Shown piece by piece: positions 8,187-15,589 of a stretch of 36,831 nucleotides of DNA (its first letter is position 1; each line of letters opens with the position of its first letter). The position numbers and the translations under genes are program-made. The stretch lies in NCBI GenBank assembly GCA_900547315.1, contig URGI01000011.1:1-36831 (forward strand). The letters are read 5' to 3'. The notes under the pieces are model-generated. The model saw only the letters and a list, made by a program, of their open reading frames with translations. It was not told the origin of the DNA and did no database searches. Source of the DNA: an uncultured Eubacteriales bacterium. Lineage in GTDB: Bacteria > Bacillota > Clostridia > Oscillospirales > Oscillospiraceae.

Positions 8187-10177
8187 CACACGAATCCCCC
8201 TGCCGCAGCGTAGGCGATGAACGCCGCGCACCACGCCACCGCGCACTGCATCAGCACAACACCAGCCGTTTTCACTGTCGAGTTAAGCTCACGGCGTATC
8301 GTCGCCATGGCGGCGACGCAGGGAGTATACAGCAGCGTAAAGACGAGGAAGCCGATGGCCGCGCGCGTTGAGAGCATGGACGATATGGCGGCACCGCCAA
8401 GCAGAACTTCAAGCGTACTCACAACCGACTCCTTTGCAATCAAACCGGAAATGAGCGCGGTTGCGCAGCGCCAATCCGCAAAGCCCAGCGGTGCAAACAG
8501 CGGGGCTATCCAGCGGCCTATGAGCGCCAGCAGGCTTGCCGAGCTGTCCGCCACAACGTTCAGCCGTGTGTCAAAGCTCTGGAGGAACCAGATTATGATA
8601 GTTGCAAGGAAGATTACCGTAAACGCACGCTGCAGGAAGTCGCGCGCCTTTTCCCACAGCAGCAGCGCGACACTTTTCAGACTTGGCATACGGTAATTCG
8701 GCAGCTCCATTACAAATGGTACGGGCTTACCGCGAAAGACTGTTTTATTCATAATGAGCGCCGCCGCAATGCCGACAAGGATGCCCAGCAGATAGAGCGA
8801 TATCATAACCAGCGCGCGGTATTTTGGGAAAAAGGCCGCGGTAAAGAACGCATATATTGATATTTTTGCCGAGCAGCTCATATACGGCGTAAGCAGAATG
8901 GTCATCTTGCGGTCACGGTCGGACGAGACTGTGCGCGTCGCCATAATGGCCGGTACAGAGCAGCCGAAGCCGATGAGCATCGGAACTATGCTGCGCCCGG
9001 ACAGGCCGATCTTTCGCAGCGGCTTATCCATCACGAAGGCCACGCGCGCCATATAGCCGGTATCCTCCAGGATGGAGAGGAAGAAAAACAGCGTTACGAT
9101 TATCGGCAGGAACACAAGCACGCTGCCGACACCCGCAAAAATGCCGTCGATTATCAGGCTATGTACCACGGGGTTGATGCCGTAAGCCGTAAGCCCCGCG
9201 TCAACGATCCGCGTCAGTGCGTCGATCCCAAGCTCAAGCCAGTCCGACAGTCTCTGGCCTATAACGTTGAAGGTCAGATAAAAGGTCAGCAGCATTATGC
9301 CGAGAAAGACGGGTATAGCTGTGTAGCGCCCAGTGAGTACCTTATCTATACGTATGGAGCGCGCATGTTCTTTGCTCTCATGGCATTTGATGACGGAATG
9401 CTCCACAACGTTCTCAATGAACGTATAGCGCATGTCCGCAAGCGCCGCATTTCTGTCCAGCCCCGCCTCATTCTCCATCTGCACGACGCAGTGCTCAAGC
9501 AGCTCCTTTTCGTTCTGGTCAAGCCCCAGTTCGTCTGCAAGACCGTCCCCGCCCTCGATAAGCTTCGCCGCGCAGAAGCGGGCGGGAACGCCTATGCGAT
9601 CCGCATGGTCGGCAATAAGATGAACAACGGCGTGGATGCAGCGGTGAACGGCCGAATCCTCCCCGCAGAAGTCTGTTACCTTCGGCATGACTTTGCCGCG
9701 CGCAGTCGCCATAGCCTGATCCACGAGCTCCGACACGCCCTCGCCCTTCGCCGCCACGATAGGCACCACTGGGATGCCCAGCGCGGCACTCATTTTCCGA
9801 ACGTCGATCGCCCCGCCGTTGGCGCGCACCTCGTCCATCATATTTAGCGCCAGCACCATCGGTACGCGAAGCTCAAGCAGTTGGAGCGTCAGATAGAGAT
9901 TACGCTCAATATTCGTCGCATCAACAATGTTGATTATCCCGTCCGGCTTCTGGTTGATTATAAAGTCGCGCGAGACGATCTCCTCCTGCGTATACGGACG
10001 GAGCGAATATATACCGGGCAGGTCAACGACGGAGCAGTCCTTCTCCCCGCGTATATCGCCGATCTTCTGATCGACCGTTACACCGGGAAAATTCCCGACG
10101 TGCTGATTGGAGCCGGTGAGCGCGTTAAAAAGCGTGGTCTTACCGCAATTCTGGTTGCCGACAAGCGCAAATATCAT
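8186..10177 (-). CDS. feoB: Ferrous iron transporter FeoB, copy 1
   Basis: A 663-residue FeoB that carries Fe2+ into the cell. The N-terminal G domain has G1 GNQNCGKTT (7-15), the G2 Thr in NFPGVTVD, G3 DLPG and G4 NMMD. A helical domain follows, then two Gate regions with conserved Cys motifs (GFGCSVPAIMATR). It has the compact loop between membrane segment 1 and LIIDGIFAGVG (about 35 residues), unlike the second copy. The ATG overlaps the feoA stop by four bases. Promoter and operators lie upstream of feoA. More frequent Ile ATA codons than in copy 2 suggest lower expression. Confidence 0.95.
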   Translation of the reverse strand: MIFALVGNQNCGKTTLFNALTGSNQHVGNFPGVTVDQKIGDIRGEKDCSVVDLPGIYSLRPYTQEEIVSRDFIINQKPDGIINIVDATNIERNLYLTLQLLELRVPMVLALNMMDEVRANGGAIDVRKMSAALGIPVVPIVAAKGEGVSELVDQAMATARGKVMPKVTDFCGEDSAVHRCIHAVVHLIADHADRIGVPARFCAAKLIEGGDGLADELGLDQNEKELLEHCVVQMENEAGLDRNAALADMRYTFIENVVEHSVIKCHESKEHARSIRIDKVLTGRYTAIPVFLGIMLLTFYLTFNVIGQRLSDWLELGIDALTRIVDAGLTAYGINPVVHSLIIDGIFAGVGSVLVFLPIIVTLFFFLSILEDTGYMARVAFVMDKPLRKIGLSGRSIVPMLIGFGCSVPAIMATRTVSSDRDRKMTILLTPYMSCSAKISIYAFFTAAFFPKYRALVMISLYLLGILVGIAAALIMNKTVFRGKPVPFVMELPNYRMPSLKSVALLLWEKARDFLQRAFTVIFLATIIIWFLQSFDTRLNVVADSSASLLALIGRWIAPLFAPLGFADWRCATALISGLIAKESVVSTLEVLLGGAAISSMLSTRAAIGFLVFTLLYTPCVAAMATIRRELNSTVKTAGVVLMQCAVAWCAAFIAYAAAGGFV

Positions 10178-10404
10178 TCCGCACCGACCTCCACCTCTAT
10201 CTTCTCCGCTTCTTCCACGCGCAGCGTCAATTCATAGCCGCGCACGCGGATCTCTATCGGATCGCCCATCGGCGCGACCTTCTGAAGCGTAACACGCGTT
10301 TTCGGAATGATTCCCATGTCAAGCAGGCGGCAGCGCAGTGCTCCGTCGCCGCCTACGGCGGTGATAACAGCCGCAGCTCCTATTTTCAACTCGTTGAGCG
10401 TCAT
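10174..10404 (-). CDS. feoA: FeoA-domain protein, feo locus 1
   Basis: A 76-residue SH3-like FeoA protein with the conserved LLDMGIIPKTRVTLQKVAPMGDP core and C-terminal IEIRVRGYELTLR strand. FeoA proteins are small cytosolic partners of FeoB that modulate its GTPase and transport activity. It overlaps feoB by four bases (ATGA). Its promoter (TTGACA-N17-TAACTT, minus strand, 10481-10453) and two DtxR-type half-site pairs lie directly upstream. Confidence 0.92.
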   Translation of the reverse strand: MTLNELKIGAAAVITAVGGDGALRCRLLDMGIIPKTRVTLQKVAPMGDPIEIRVRGYELTLRVEEAEKIEVEVGAE

Positions 10405-10421
10405 ATTTCTATCCTCTCTAA

Positions 10422-10481
10422 AGTTAGTTTCTTCTAACCTTTATATACATATAAGTTAGCATTTACAAACTTATATGTCAA
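10422..10481 (-). promoter_or_regulatory. feo locus 1 promoter with DtxR-type operators
   Basis: Minus-strand promoter: -35 TTGACA (10481-10476), 17 bp, -10 TAACTT (10458-10453). Two sites fit the window-wide motif RGTTAR-N6-YTAACY. AGTTAG-N6-CTAACC (10422-10439) lies in the leader. The weaker AGTTAG-N6-CAAACT (10454-10471) lies over the -10 and spacer. A larger perfect inverted repeat with 11-bp arms, ACATATAAGTT/AACTTATATGT (10447-10457 and 10468-10478), encloses the second site and overlaps the -35. Repression by an iron-loaded DtxR-family protein is the simplest reading. Confidence 0.65.
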
Positions 10482-10553
10482 GAGAAAAGATTCAGAACGC
10501 GGCGCAATTAATTTACATATTATTGTTTACATAATGTTATTGGAGTGTAAATA

Positions 10554-10578
10554 AAGACCGTGCCGGTGGCACGGTCTT
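10554..10578 (-). terminator. Terminator after flavodoxin/small-peptide unit
   Basis: A perfect 11-bp stem, AAGACCGTGCC/GGCACGGTCTT, with a 3-base loop, followed on the minus strand by TATTTA. It sits 8 bp after the 32-residue peptide gene and closes the minus-strand operon before feo locus 1. Confidence 0.75.
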
Positions 10579-10585
10579 GGTTAGG

Positions 10586-10684
10586 TTACACGTTTATCCA
10601 CTGCGGCATGGCGATCAGCGCTATGACCGCCAGCGCGAGAGCTATCGCCGATAGCTTGCCGAGCAGCATTTTTACGGCGTTCAT
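10586..10684 (-). CDS. 32-residue hydrophobic peptide after flavodoxin
   Basis: A short open frame starting 4 nt after the flavodoxin stop and ending 8 bp before the terminator. It encodes a Lys-containing N-terminus (MNAVKMLLGKL) and one membrane-spanning segment (SAIALALAVIALIAM), ending in PQWINV. No good Shine-Dalgarno is visible, so translation would depend on coupling to flavodoxin. Gene-like position, a single membrane helix and a correctly placed terminator support it, but I recognise no family. It could be a single-span partner of the Feo system or a chance frame. Confidence 0.45.
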   Translation of the reverse strand: MNAVKMLLGKLSAIALALAVIALIAMPQWINV

Positions 10685-10688
10685 TTTA

Positions 10689-11114
10689 TTACTCAGCGAG
10701 CTGCTTGCCCATGGCCTTGCAGGACGCAAGCGCGCCGTTGTCGGGCGCTTCGTTGCAGATCACGCTCTCGCAGGCGAGGGTGATGCCGGCGTCGCCGCAG
10801 TCGTCTTCCCAGATGCGCATCCAGTCGCCGTCGCCCCAGCCGTAGGAACCGAAGAGTGCGATCTTCTTGCCGCCGAGGCTGCCCTTTACGGACGAGAACA
10901 TCGGCTCGAACTCGCTCTCTTCCAGCATCTCGGAACCCATTGCCGGGCAGCCGAACGCTATTGCGTCATACTTGCTGACGGAAGCCGCGTCAACCTGATC
11001 GGGGGTGAGAATGACTGCATCCGCTCCTCCGTCCTTCATGCCGGCGAGGACAGCCTCTGCCATTGCCTCGGTGTTGCCGGTGCCGCTCCAATAAATAACA
11101 GCTGTTTTCTTCAT
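10689..11114 (-). CDS. Flavodoxin
   Basis: A 141-residue short-chain flavodoxin. The FMN phosphate loop is YWSGTGNTEAMAEAV near the N-terminus, and the flavin-flanking loops are FGCPAMGSE and GSYGWGDGDWM. It carries electrons at low potential in the cytosol. The start ATG at 11114 follows GGAAG at suitable spacing. It is the third gene of a DUF2325-DUF3793-flavodoxin unit preceded by a DtxR-type box. Flavodoxin commonly replaces ferredoxin under iron limitation, so iron-responsive control makes sense. It could equally reduce Fe3+ or a metal centre handled by its neighbours. Confidence 0.92.
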   Translation of the reverse strand: MKKTAVIYWSGTGNTEAMAEAVLAGMKDGGADAVILTPDQVDAASVSKYDAIAFGCPAMGSEMLEESEFEPMFSSVKGSLGGKKIALFGSYGWGDGDWMRIWEDDCGDAGITLACESVICNEAPDNGALASCKAMGKQLAE

Positions 11115-11139
11115 GTTTTTACTTCCTTTCAAATCAATT

Positions 11140-11691
11140 TCATGCCGATACCGCAAGCCTGTCCAGACTGACTCCGGCCTGCCACATGCGGCAATATATG
11201 TCCGTACACTTTTTGAATTTCTCGAACATCGCTTTCGCGCGCTTCTCGTCGCCGTACACCTTCCAGAGTCCGGAATACTTGAAGTTTGCGGCGTTATTGT
11301 CGATAAATCCTTTCACGTCTTCGGGAGGATAGCTCAGGAACAGGCCGATCTCGTGCGGAAAATCCTTGTTGCCGCGCAGCCTCTGAATAAGCTTCACAAC
11401 GCAGCGGTCGCAGTCGGTGCAGGAATATCCTGCGGCGTCAAGAATCTCAGCCGCCTTGTCGTCGTTGAGGTCGCGCCACAGCTCCGTCGGTCTGTACAGG
11501 TACAGCAGCACTCTCTTTTCGGAATAGCGCAGCGGCAGCAGCCGAAGCCCCTTCGGCACGAGCACACGGTTGAGCCTTCTGACGTCCTCGGTCATGCCCT
11601 CCCTTGTGTCATACGGACATGAAAACAGGCTGCCTGTCTTGACCCCGGCGAGGGTGGGCGCGCACTGGCGCACAAACATTTCCTCCGACAT
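11140..11691 (-). CDS. DUF3793 family protein
   Basis: A 183-residue soluble protein of the DUF3793 family, whose function is unknown. Visible hallmarks are an N-terminal CAPTLAGVKTGSLFSC segment, the motif RLLPLRYSEKRVLLYLYRP, a CTDCDRC cysteine cluster near residue 93, and HEIGLFLSYPPEDVKGFI in the second half. The Cys cluster and the HEIGLFLSYP stretch are candidate metal or cofactor sites. GGAGG precedes the ATG. It lies between DUF2325 and flavodoxin with gaps of 25-32 bp, so it is co-transcribed with them. The iron-box context suggests a role in the response to iron limitation or in heme/iron handling; this is inference. Confidence 0.85.
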   Translation of the reverse strand: MSEEMFVRQCAPTLAGVKTGSLFSCPYDTREGMTEDVRRLNRVLVPKGLRLLPLRYSEKRVLLYLYRPTELWRDLNDDKAAEILDAAGYSCTDCDRCVVKLIQRLRGNKDFPHEIGLFLSYPPEDVKGFIDNNAANFKYSGLWKVYGDEKRAKAMFEKFKKCTDIYCRMWQAGVSLDRLAVSA

Positions 11692-11723
11692 GGCTGTCCT
11701 CCTTTTTATTATTGGATATTATT

Positions 11724-12005
11724 TTATCCGGTGTGCTTTTCCAGTATTCCCCGCAGTGCGGAGAGAGAGCTGGTGTGGCAGCGCTCGATTATCGTATTGT
11801 GTCCCTTCAGCTCGCTCAACGCGCCCTGAACCATCTTGTGGGACATGGTGCTGGTGAAAAATATCGTCAGATCCGGACGGCCGAGTTTATTTTTAAGCCC
11901 TCCACCGGGCTTGGTAAACACCTTTGCGTCACAGCTATATGCCTTGCAGAGGTCCATATATCTGCGCTCCATACACTCATTTCCGCCTAAAATTACAACG
12001 CTCAC
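11724..12005 (-). CDS. DUF2325 family protein
   Basis: A 93-residue protein beginning with GTG (12005), chosen because AAAGGAG lies seven bases upstream. The family pattern is clear: SVVILGGNECMERRYMDLC at the N-terminus, a central PDLTIFFTSTMSHKMV, and C-terminal ERCHTSSLSALRGIL. The conserved Cys and His residues (NEC, KMV-SHK, RCH) suggest metal or thiol chemistry on a Rossmann-like fold, but no activity is established. It is the first gene of the unit that continues with DUF3793 and flavodoxin, and a box GGTTAG-N6-TTAACT lies 22 bp before its start. Confidence 0.85.
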   Translation of the reverse strand: MSVVILGGNECMERRYMDLCKAYSCDAKVFTKPGGGLKNKLGRPDLTIFFTSTMSHKMVQGALSELKGHNTIIERCHTSSLSALRGILEKHTG

Positions 12006-12026
12006 TGGTCGCTCCTTTCTTATTCC

Positions 12027-12044
12027 GGTTAGAGTCATTTAACT
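12027..12044 (-). promoter_or_regulatory. DtxR-type box before DUF2325-DUF3793-flavodoxin
   Basis: GGTTAG-N6-TTAACT matches the motif found at both feo promoters and at the plus-strand DtxR gene. It is 22 bp upstream of the GTG start. I could not place a convincing -35/-10 pair around it, although AT-rich TATAAA is just upstream on the minus strand. Confidence 0.6.
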
Positions 12045-12059
12045 TATGCTTTATAAATA

Positions 12060-12119
12060 ACAGCGTTCCAGACGCTGTGTATTTTCAATGTTTATCTTAA
12101 TCTCCCCCCTGGGGGGAGA
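12060..12119 (-). terminator. Two hairpins after the HMA gene
   Basis: Ten bases after the HMA stop is a 9-bp G/C hairpin, TCTCCCCCC/GGGGGGAGA (12101-12119). Farther on is ACAGCG/CGCTGT (12060-12078), followed on the minus strand by TATTTATAAA. Together they probably end the feo locus 2 transcript. The first hairpin has almost no loop and lacks a T-run, so it may be a pause or regulatory structure instead. Confidence 0.45.
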
Positions 12120-12128
12120 CGGGATAGA

Positions 12129-12383
12129 TTACCGTCTTCCGAAGAGGCCGTGCTTCTCAGGCGCGGGGCCGGATGTGACGTCCTTGACCTCGTAGCCCGT
12201 CGCGTTTATCGCGGAGCGCAGCGCGCTCTCATCTATGGGCTGCTCGGAGAGGATCACGCAGCGTCCCTTGCTGTGGGAAGAACTGACCTTCTTGACATCG
12301 AAGTTCTTACGCACTACATCGTTTATATGCGACTCGCACATTCCGCACATCATTCCGTCTATCATTACAACAGTTTCAGTCAT
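12129..12383 (-). CDS. HMA-domain metal-binding protein
   Basis: An 84-residue protein with a single heavy-metal-associated (ferredoxin-like) fold. It starts MTETVVMIDGMMCGMCESHI, where CGMC is the CxxC metal site, and continues to ALRSAINATGYEV, the usual final helix and strand. A short tail, PAPEKHGLFGRR, follows. HMA proteins ferry Cu+, Zn2+ or related soft metals, and the reason for one inside a feo operon is unclear. The ATG at 12383 lies inside the end of the upstream DtxR gene (8-bp overlap) with GGAGGGAG as Shine-Dalgarno, so it is translated from the same message. Confidence 0.85.
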   Translation of the reverse strand: MTETVVMIDGMMCGMCESHINDVVRKNFDVKKVSSSHSKGRCVILSEQPIDESALRSAINATGYEVKDVTSGPAPEKHGLFGRR

Positions 12384-12762
12384 TTTGTGCTCCCTCCTGT
12401 GCCGCAAGCTGCGGCATCTGATCGGCCACCTGCTCAAGCGCCGCGCAGGCGGCATTGCGGCAGGCCGTATCGTCAACGCTGACGACCTTTTTTATCTGTA
12501 TGAACAAAGCGTCATAGCAGGTTCTGTAAAGCGCCGCCGCTTCTCTGCCCTCATCGGTGAGATACACAGCGCCATAGCGCTCGCGCTCGGCAAGTCCTGC
12601 ATCGCACAGGCTCTGTATCATGTGATGAGCGCTCGGCTTGGTAACGTTCAGCTCCGTTGAAACATCAACGCAGCGCACACCCTTGCCGTCCTTGCAAAGG
12701 CCCGAGATGGCAAGCAGATACTTAATTGCCGACGCCGACAACCTGTTTTCTTGATATGGCAT
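12376..12762 (-). CDS. DtxR-family metal-dependent regulator, short form
   Basis: A 128-residue regulator: a winged helix (about 10-70, including VSTELNVTKPSAHHMIQSLCDAGLAERERYGAVYLT) followed by a short helical dimerisation and metal-binding segment. There is no C-terminal SH3-like domain, so it is of the MntR/short IdeR type. TKPSAHHMIQSL is the recognition helix. GGAGG is six bases before the ATG. It lies 63 bp after the Cys-rich peptide gene and overlaps the HMA gene, so it is probably the fifth gene of the feo locus 2 operon. It and the plus-strand paralogue (16261-16641) are the obvious candidates for the RGTTAR-N6-YTAACY boxes. Confidence 0.85.
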   Translation of the reverse strand: MPYQENRLSASAIKYLLAISGLCKDGKGVRCVDVSTELNVTKPSAHHMIQSLCDAGLAERERYGAVYLTDEGREAAALYRTCYDALFIQIKKVVSVDDTACRNAACAALEQVADQMPQLAAQEGAQND

Positions 12763-12788
12763 CCCTGACCTCCGTTTCTTTTTAAATT

Positions 12789-12816
12789 GGAGGGGCGAAG
12801 CACGCCCCGCCCCTCC
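12789..12816. repeat. GC-rich hairpin between Cys-rich peptide and DtxR genes
   Basis: Perfect 9-bp arms, GGAGGGGCG/CGCCCCTCC, with a 10-base loop and no T-run on either strand. It is better read as an mRNA stability or pausing element than as a terminator. It may set lower expression of the downstream DtxR-HMA genes. Confidence 0.5.
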
Positions 12817-12825
12817 ATACCTGTG

Positions 12826-12999
12826 TTACGAGTGGTTATGGCAGTTGCCATGCATTGCGCAGTGTGCACAATTTGCTCCGCAGGAGGATTTACCCTGTTT
12901 CTTCTGCTTGATGAGATACACGCTGATACCAACAACTATGGCTATCAAAACCAGCGTTATGAGTATCGTGCCAATATTCGCTGATAACCATGCCAACAT
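12826..12999 (-). CDS. FeoB-associated Cys-rich membrane peptide 2
   Basis: A 57-residue peptide: one membrane span (NIGTILITLVLIAIVVGISVYLI), a basic stretch (KQKKQGK), then a Cys/His-rich tail, CGANCAHCAMHGNCHNH. It has the same architecture as the copy at 8010-8186, but with four Cys and several His instead of eight Cys. AAGGAGAG precedes the ATG at 12999. It is 46 bp after the feoB stop and part of that operon. The family accompanies FeoB; a metal-binding or accessory role is inferred from the tail. Confidence 0.85.
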   Translation of the reverse strand: MLAWLSANIGTILITLVLIAIVVGISVYLIKQKKQGKSSCGANCAHCAMHGNCHNHS

Positions 13000-13045
13000 T
13001 GAAAATCTCTCCTTTCAGCGGGATTGCGATATTATTAGAGGTAAA

Positions 13046-15544
13046 TTACTTGACGCTGCTGAGCTTGGTTGCTTCCTTGTAGGGCTTAGCGAGCATGTAG
13101 ATGATGAGTGCCAGAGCCGCGATCGCGAAGATCAGGCCGATGACGTTGACGCTGCCGGTGAACAGGCCGCCGAACTGGTTGATCAGCAGAGCGATGATGT
13201 AAGCGAAGCCGCACTGATAGCCGATTGCAAACCAAGTCCACTTTGCGTTGTTCATCTCACGCTTGATTGCGCCGATAGCCGCGAAGCAGGGAGCGCAAAG
13301 AAGGTTGAAGACGAGGAAGGAGTAGCCGGTGATGCCGGTGAACGCGCTGGCGATGTTCTGGTAAACAGTGCCGTCGCCGCCGCCATAGAGGATACCGAGA
13401 GTACCAACAATGTTCTCCTTAGCGACAAGGCCGGTGATGGAAGCGACAGTTGCCTGCCAGTTGCCCCAGCCAAGCGGAGTGAAGATCCAGGCGATTGCGT
13501 TGCCGATGGTTGCGAGGATGGAGGAGTCGATCTGATCCTCAGAGAGCATCTGGAACTGACCCTCGACCCAGCCGAAGTAAGTGGTGAACCATACGAAGAT
13601 GGTGGACAGCAGGATGATGGTACCGGCCTTCTTGATGAAGCTCCAGCCGCGCTCCCACATGCTGCGGAGGACGTTGCCGAGAGTCGGCCAGTGGTATGCG
13701 GGCAGCTCCATAACGAAGGGAGCAGGCTCGCCGGAGAACATCTTGGTCTTCTTCAGCATGATACCGGAGATGATGATAGCGGCCATGCCGATGAAGTATG
13801 CGGAGGTGGAGACAATTGCGCTGCCGCCGAAGAGGGCGCCTGCGATCATTGCGATGAACGGGACCTTTGCGCCGCAGGGGATAAAGGTGGTGGTCATGAT
13901 CGTCATACGGCGGTCACGCTCATTTTCGATGGTACGGGAAGCCATGATACCGGGAACGCCGCAGCCGACACCGATGAGCATCGGGATGAAGGACTTACCG
14001 GAAAGGCCGAACTTGCGGAAGATACGGTCAAGAACGAAGGCGATACGCGCCATGTAGCCGCAGGCTTCGAGGAAAGCCAGCATCAGGAACAGAACGAGCA
14101 TCTGGGGGACAAAGCCAAGGACCGCGCCGACACCGGCTACGATACCGTCAAGGATAAGTCCGCTCAGCCAGTCAGCTGCGCCTGCAGCCTCAAGGCCGTC
14201 ACCGATGAGAACAGGGATACCGGGGACCCATACGCCGTAGTCAGCGGGGTCGGGAGCGTCAAAGCCGTTCTCCTTGAGGTAAGCGACTGCATCGACATAG
14301 GTCATAGCTACAGTGGAATCCTCGTCGGCATCCTCAGGGATGGCGTCATAGTAAGCGGTCATGTCGTTGATCGCGAGGGTCTCTTCATCTTCAACGCCGA
14401 TGACAGCTTCCTTGGACTCGGGCTGGAACGCTTCTGCCTCAGCGAGGAGAGCGTCGCCGTCGAAGTCGTCTGCTTCAACGTCGGTCTCAGTGCCGAGGAA
14501 CGCGTCTACTGCGGTGAGAGCCGCGGTGTACTCGTCGTTGACGTCATTGTACTCGGAAGAGCCGATGCCGAACAGGTGCCAGCCGTCGCCGAACACGCCG
14601 TCATTTGCCCAGTCGGTAGCGGGAGCACCGACAGCGACCATTGCGACCCAGTAAACGAGGAACATTACGACCGCGAATATCGGCAGGCCGAGCCAGCGGT
14701 TAGTGACGATCTTATCGATCTTATCGGAAGCGGAGAGGCCGCCCTTGTTTTTCTTCTTGTAGCAGCCCTTGATAATGCTTGCTATGTAGACGTAGCGCTC
14801 GTTGGTGATGATGCTCTCTGCGTCGTCATCCAGCTCCTTCTCGGCGGCCTTGATGTCCTCCTCGATGTGAGCCATAACGTCGGCGGGGATGCTGAGCTTC
14901 TCAAGCACCTTGTCATCACGCTCGAAGATCTTTATTGCGTACCAGCGCTGCTGCTCCTCGGGCATGTTGTGAACTGCGGCTTCCTCGATGTGAGCTATAG
15001 CATGCTCAACAACACCGGAGAAGGTGTGCATCGGAACGGTCTTGGTGTTCTTGGCGGCCTTGATGGCGGCTTCAGCCGCGGTCATAACGCCGTCGCCCTT
15101 CAGAGCGGAGATCTCATAGACCTCGCAGCCCAGCTCGCGGGACAGTTCCTTTATGTTTATCTGGTCGCCGTTCTTGCGGACGACGTCCATCATGTTTATC
15201 GCAACGACCACGGGGATGCCAAGCTCAGTGAGCTGAGTGGTCAGGTAGAGGTTACGCTCAAGGTTGGTGCCGTCGACGATGTTGAGTATCGCGTCAGGGC
15301 GCTCACTTATCAGGTAGTTACGGGCAACAACTTCCTCCAGCGTGTATGGGGACAGGGAGTAGATGCCGGGAAGGTCCATGATGACGACGTCGTCATGCTT
15401 CTTGAGCTTGCCTTCCTTTTTCTCGACGGTGACGCCGGGCCAGTTACCAACAAACTGATTGGAACCGGTCAGCGCATTGAACAGCGTTGTTTTACCGCAG
15501 TTCGGATTACCCGCAAGGGCAATTTTGATCTGTTTTTCCATCAT
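13046..15544 (-). CDS. feoB: Ferrous iron transporter FeoB, copy 2, with acidic insertion
   Basis: An 832-residue FeoB, about 170 longer than copy 1. G domain motifs are intact: GNPNCGKTT (12-20), NWPGVTVEK, DLPG (57-60) and NMMD (117-120). Gate motif GVGCGVPGIMASR is present. Between the first membrane segment (about 285-306) and LILDGIVAGVG (463-473) lies an insertion of about 115 residues (326-445) rich in Asp, Glu and Ala, ending PDPADYGVWVPGIPV. By topology it should face outward. ATG-ATG follows AAAGGAG, and either Met could initiate. Ile codons are overwhelmingly ATC, suggesting this is the highly expressed Feo system. It follows two feoA genes and precedes the Cys-rich peptide gene. 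Confidence 0.95.
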   Translation of the reverse strand: MMEKQIKIALAGNPNCGKTTLFNALTGSNQFVGNWPGVTVEKKEGKLKKHDDVVIMDLPGIYSLSPYTLEEVVARNYLISERPDAILNIVDGTNLERNLYLTTQLTELGIPVVVAINMMDVVRKNGDQINIKELSRELGCEVYEISALKGDGVMTAAEAAIKAAKNTKTVPMHTFSGVVEHAIAHIEEAAVHNMPEEQQRWYAIKIFERDDKVLEKLSIPADVMAHIEEDIKAAEKELDDDAESIITNERYVYIASIIKGCYKKKNKGGLSASDKIDKIVTNRWLGLPIFAVVMFLVYWVAMVAVGAPATDWANDGVFGDGWHLFGIGSSEYNDVNDEYTAALTAVDAFLGTETDVEADDFDGDALLAEAEAFQPESKEAVIGVEDEETLAINDMTAYYDAIPEDADEDSTVAMTYVDAVAYLKENGFDAPDPADYGVWVPGIPVLIGDGLEAAGAADWLSGLILDGIVAGVGAVLGFVPQMLVLFLMLAFLEACGYMARIAFVLDRIFRKFGLSGKSFIPMLIGVGCGVPGIMASRTIENERDRRMTIMTTTFIPCGAKVPFIAMIAGALFGGSAIVSTSAYFIGMAAIIISGIMLKKTKMFSGEPAPFVMELPAYHWPTLGNVLRSMWERGWSFIKKAGTIILLSTIFVWFTTYFGWVEGQFQMLSEDQIDSSILATIGNAIAWIFTPLGWGNWQATVASITGLVAKENIVGTLGILYGGGDGTVYQNIASAFTGITGYSFLVFNLLCAPCFAAIGAIKREMNNAKWTWFAIGYQCGFAYIIALLINQFGGLFTGSVNVIGLIFAIAALALIIYMLAKPYKEATKLSSVK

Positions 15545-15589
15545 TAAGCTCCTTTGAAGTTAAACTAAATTAACTGCCGACCAAAAATT

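Noticed and set aside
12845..15547. A 900-codon plus-strand open frame rich in Asp, Glu and Gly.
   Set aside because: It is exactly antisense to feoB copy 2, which has full G-domain and membrane motifs. The antisense composition is what GC-rich, biased codons produce; it has no Shine-Dalgarno or domain.
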